6,968 bases of DNA from Leptospira sp. 96542 (lineage in GTDB: Bacteria; Spirochaetota; Leptospiria; Leptospirales; Leptospiraceae). The first letter of the stretch is position 1. Every line of letters starts with the position of its first letter. The DNA lies in assembly GCA_029310945.1 (NCBI GenBank), contig JARJFC010000110.1, forward strand, positions 1-6,968, read 5' to 3'. The notes under the pieces are model-generated. The model was not told the origin of the DNA. It did no database searches and saw only the letters and a list, made by a program, of their open reading frames with translations. The translations under genes were made by a program, and so were the position numbers. Positions 5,230 to 6,968 of the stretch are shown here, piece by piece.

Positions 5230-6192
5230 ATGCGTTCAAGAATTCACTGGTGGATCGGCCTCTTCATGAGCCTGGCCTGCGGCCTCGCGGTCGCCCAGGA
5301 GGCCTGGCCGTCCAAACCCATCCGCATCGTGGTGGGCTTCGCGGCGGGCACGCCGCCCGACATCTTCGCGCGCCTCTACGGCGACTACGCGTCCAAGAAG
5401 CTGGGCCAGCCCGTGATCATCGACAACAAGCCCGGCGCCGCTGGCAACCTGGCCACGGACACTGTGGCCAAAGCGACGGGCGATGGCTACACCCTGCTCT
5501 ACAACCTGTCGACCGCGTTCACGATCAACCCCTACATCTACAGCAAGCTGCCCTACGACACCGCCAAGGACCTGACGCCCGTGGCCACCACCATGCGCCA
5601 GGGCCTGGTGCTGATCGCCAAGCCCGAAGGCGGCGCCAAGACCATCCAGGAATTGCTGGCCACCGCCAAGGCCAAGCCGGGCACGCTCTCGCACGCGTCC
5701 TACGGCGCGGGCAGCCCTTCGCACCTGATCGTGGAATGGTTCAAGGACGAGACCGGGACCCAGATGGTGCACGTGCCCTACCGCGCCAGCCCCATCGCCG
5801 ACATCGTGGGCGGCCAGGTGGACACGCTGATGGAACCCATCGCCACCGGCTTCCCGCTGATCAGCAGCGGCAAGGCCGTGGCGCTGGCCTACTCCGGCCC
5901 CACGCGTTTCGCCGCCCTGCCCAATGTGCCCACGCTGGCCGAGGTGGTGCCCGGCCTGTCGATGATGTCCTGGCACGGCATCTGGGCGCCCTCGGCCACA
6001 CCGGCGGCCATCGTGAACCGCGTCAACGCGGTGTTCGTCGAGGCCAGCCGGGACCCGGAACTGTCGCGCCGCATCCGCGAGCTGAACAGCGAGCCGCTGG
6101 GCCTGAGCCGCGCGGAAATGGCCGAAGCCATCCAGCGCGACGCGGGCATCTACAGCCGCATCGTGAAGGCCAAAAACATCCGGGTGGATTGA
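5230..6192 (+). CDS. Bug/TctC-family tricarboxylate-transport solute-binding protein 2
   Basis: This second Bug-type periplasmic binding protein has 320 residues. The signal peptide has a basic start, hydrophobic core and AVA-Q site, with likely cleavage after Ala22. A cysteine at 17 lies in SLACG, but the residues before it do not make a good lipobox. Family marks are IRIVVGFAAGTPPDIFAR with Asp44 (the usual PF before the glycine loop reads GF), IDNKPGAAGNLATD (64-77), HVPYRASPIADI and NVPTLAEVVPG. AGGAG at 5219-5223 lies 6 bases before the ATG, a strong site. It is clearly diverged from the first Bug protein rather than a recent duplicate, so the two probably bind different ligands or serve different partners. 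It may share the transcript with the upstream genes or have its own control in the 139-bp gap. It is the last gene before a convergent neighbour. Confidence 0.95.
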   Translation: MRSRIHWWIGLFMSLACGLAVAQEAWPSKPIRIVVGFAAGTPPDIFARLYGDYASKKLGQPVIIDNKPGAAGNLATDTVAKATGDGYTLLYNLSTAFTINPYIYSKLPYDTAKDLTPVATTMRQGLVLIAKPEGGAKTIQELLATAKAKPGTLSHASYGAGSPSHLIVEWFKDETGTQMVHVPYRASPIADIVGGQVDTLMEPIATGFPLISSGKAVALAYSGPTRFAALPNVPTLAEVVPGLSMMSWHGIWAPSATPAAIVNRVNAVFVEASRDPELSRRIRELNSEPLGLSRAEMAEAIQRDAGIYSRIVKAKNIRVD

Positions 6193-6194
6193 AT

Positions 6195-6213
6195 CCGCGC
6201 CGTGGCGGCGCTG
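6195..6213. terminator. possible hairpin in the convergent gap
   Basis: The 37-bp gap between the convergent stops contains GCGCC (6197-6201) facing GGCGC (6207-6211) around GTGGC, with one further C-G pair beyond a mismatch. It could form a similar hairpin from either strand. There is no proper U-tract; only TTT at 6228-6230 follows on the plus strand. It could be a weak bidirectional terminator, but GC-rich DNA forms such hairpins by chance. Confidence 0.25.
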
Positions 6214-6229
6214 GACACCTCGCCGGGTT

Positions 6230-6968
6230 TCAGTCCGCCAGCCGCAGCAGTTCCGCGCCTTCAGCCACCTGATCGCCAGGAGCGTAGAGCAGTTCCGCCA
6301 CGCGGCCATCGGCCGGCGCGGTGATGGTGTGTTCCATCTTCATGGCCTCCATCACGGCCAGCACTTCGCCCTGGCGCACGCGGTCTCCCGCGCGCACGCT
6401 GAAGGACACGACCTTGCCCGGCATGGGCGCGGCCAGGCGCCCACCCTCGGCCTGCGCTTCGCCCGCATGGGCCAGGGGATCGAGCTGTGTGATGCTGTCC
6501 GCCCCCTCGGCGCTGAAGACATGCCACGAGCCCTGCTGCGCGTGGACGGCCACGGTCCGGCGTCCTCCAGCCCAGGCCAGGTCCAGGAAACCGTCAGGCA
6601 AGCGCTGGAATGACAGCAACCCCTCCAGCCGGTTCGTGCCCTCGCCTACCGTCAGATGCCCTTGCCCCCCAAGGCCATAGCGCAGCAGCGCGCAAAGCGC
6701 CTGATCATGGAACATGAAGTCGAAACGGCGCGTCGCCTGACCCCAGGCACGCCAGCCATCAGCGCGGGCGAACGGGGAGGATGACGCCGCGCCCACAGCC
6801 GCTTCGTCCGCCAGAGTCCGCGCCACCACGGCCGCCGCCAGCAAGGACGGGTCCAGCGTTGCACGGCCAAAGAGCAGGGCGCGCTCGCGCTCGATCAGGC
6901 CCGTGTCCAGCCTTGCCTGGGCGAAGGAGGGGGTGGCCAGCACGTGGCGCAGGAACGGCACATTGTTC
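6230..6968 (-). CDS. biotin-dependent acyl-CoA carboxylase alpha subunit, C-terminal part (partial)
   Basis: The frame enters from the right edge and ends with TGA at 6230-6232, showing about 245 C-terminal residues. The GTG at 6959-6961 is internal, since codons for Asn-Asn precede it and NNVPFLRHVLATPSF matches the end of the biotin carboxylase domain. LDTGLIERE follows, then a middle region (SPFARADGWRAWG and onward) resembling the linking domain of 3-methylcrotonyl- or propionyl-CoA carboxylase alpha subunits. The C-terminal biotin carrier domain starts AAPMPGKVVSFSVRAGD and contains EAMKMEH, with the biotinylated lysine codon at 6338-6340, and ends ELLRLAD. The protein carries CO2 on biotin for carboxylation of an acyl-CoA. 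A 3-methylcrotonyl-CoA carboxylase (leucine degradation) is my first choice, but geranyl-, propionyl- or acetyl-CoA enzymes are not excluded. It is convergent with the Bug gene and so not part of that operon. Confidence 0.92.
   Translation of the reverse strand, partial: NNVPFLRHVLATPSFAQARLDTGLIERERALLFGRATLDPSLLAAAVVARTLADEAAVGAASSSPFARADGWRAWGQATRRFDFMFHDQALCALLRYGLGGQGHLTVGEGTNRLEGLLSFQRLPDGFLDLAWAGGRRTVAVHAQQGSWHVFSAEGADSITQLDPLAHAGEAQAEGGRLAAPMPGKVVSFSVRAGDRVRQGEVLAVMEAMKMEHTITAPADGRVAELLYAPGDQVAEGAELLRLAD

Noticed and set aside
5243..5290. Second Bug protein as a lipoprotein, from Cys17 in SLACG
   Set aside because: The -3 residue relative to the Cys is Ser rather than Leu/Val/Ile, and a good signal peptidase I site (AVA-Q) follows at residue 22.
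4524..6309. Two long minus-strand frames (4524-5231 and 5236-6309) antisense to the Bug genes
   Set aside because: Both are Gly/His/Arg/Val-rich mirror frames of well-supported solute-binding protein genes, and neither shows a domain motif.
6230..6961. GTG at 6959-6961 as the start of a stand-alone biotin carrier protein
   Set aside because: The frame continues past it to the window edge with residues expected inside a biotin carboxylase domain, so the gene is simply cut by the window.

Overview
The window looks like a catabolic locus from a high-GC betaproteobacterium, most likely of the order Burkholderiales. The basis is the strongly G/C-biased codon use, two genes for Bug/TctC-type periplasmic solute-binding proteins (a family greatly expanded in that order), and a LysR regulator next to a CaiB-type CoA-transferase. 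No gene identifies the genus.

Layout. Positions 1-61 are an AT-rich tail (15 G/C in the first 60 bases) that reads as the 3' end of an unrelated gene. A 107-bp spacer with interleaved inverted repeats follows. A LysR-type regulator (169-1077, minus strand) is divergent from a five-gene plus-strand cluster, and the 136-bp divergent region carries two strong palindromes. The cluster holds a family III (CaiB/BaiF) CoA-transferase (1214-2362), an intradiol ring-cleavage dioxygenase most like hydroxyquinol 1,2-dioxygenase (2408-3316), a short citrate-synthase-fold protein of the citryl-CoA-lyase-like group (3337-4143), and two Bug solute-binding proteins (4140-5090 and 5230-6192). A convergent minus-strand gene for the alpha subunit of a biotin-dependent acyl-CoA carboxylase (6230-6968) is cut by the right edge and belongs to a separate transcription unit.

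How the genes may work together (inference). The Bug proteins would capture an organic acid in the periplasm. The dioxygenase would open a catechol- or hydroxyquinol-type ring. The CoA-transferase would activate a carboxylic acid as its CoA thioester, and the citrate-synthase-fold protein would act on a CoA ester. The window has no cycloisomerase, lactone hydrolase or maleylacetate reductase of the usual ortho or hydroxyquinol routes, and no TctA/TctB membrane subunits. The lyase-like protein appears to lack two of the three citrate-synthase catalytic residues. A ring-cleavage route continuing through CoA thioesters is the most interesting possibility here, but its substrate and chemistry cannot be fixed from sequence alone.
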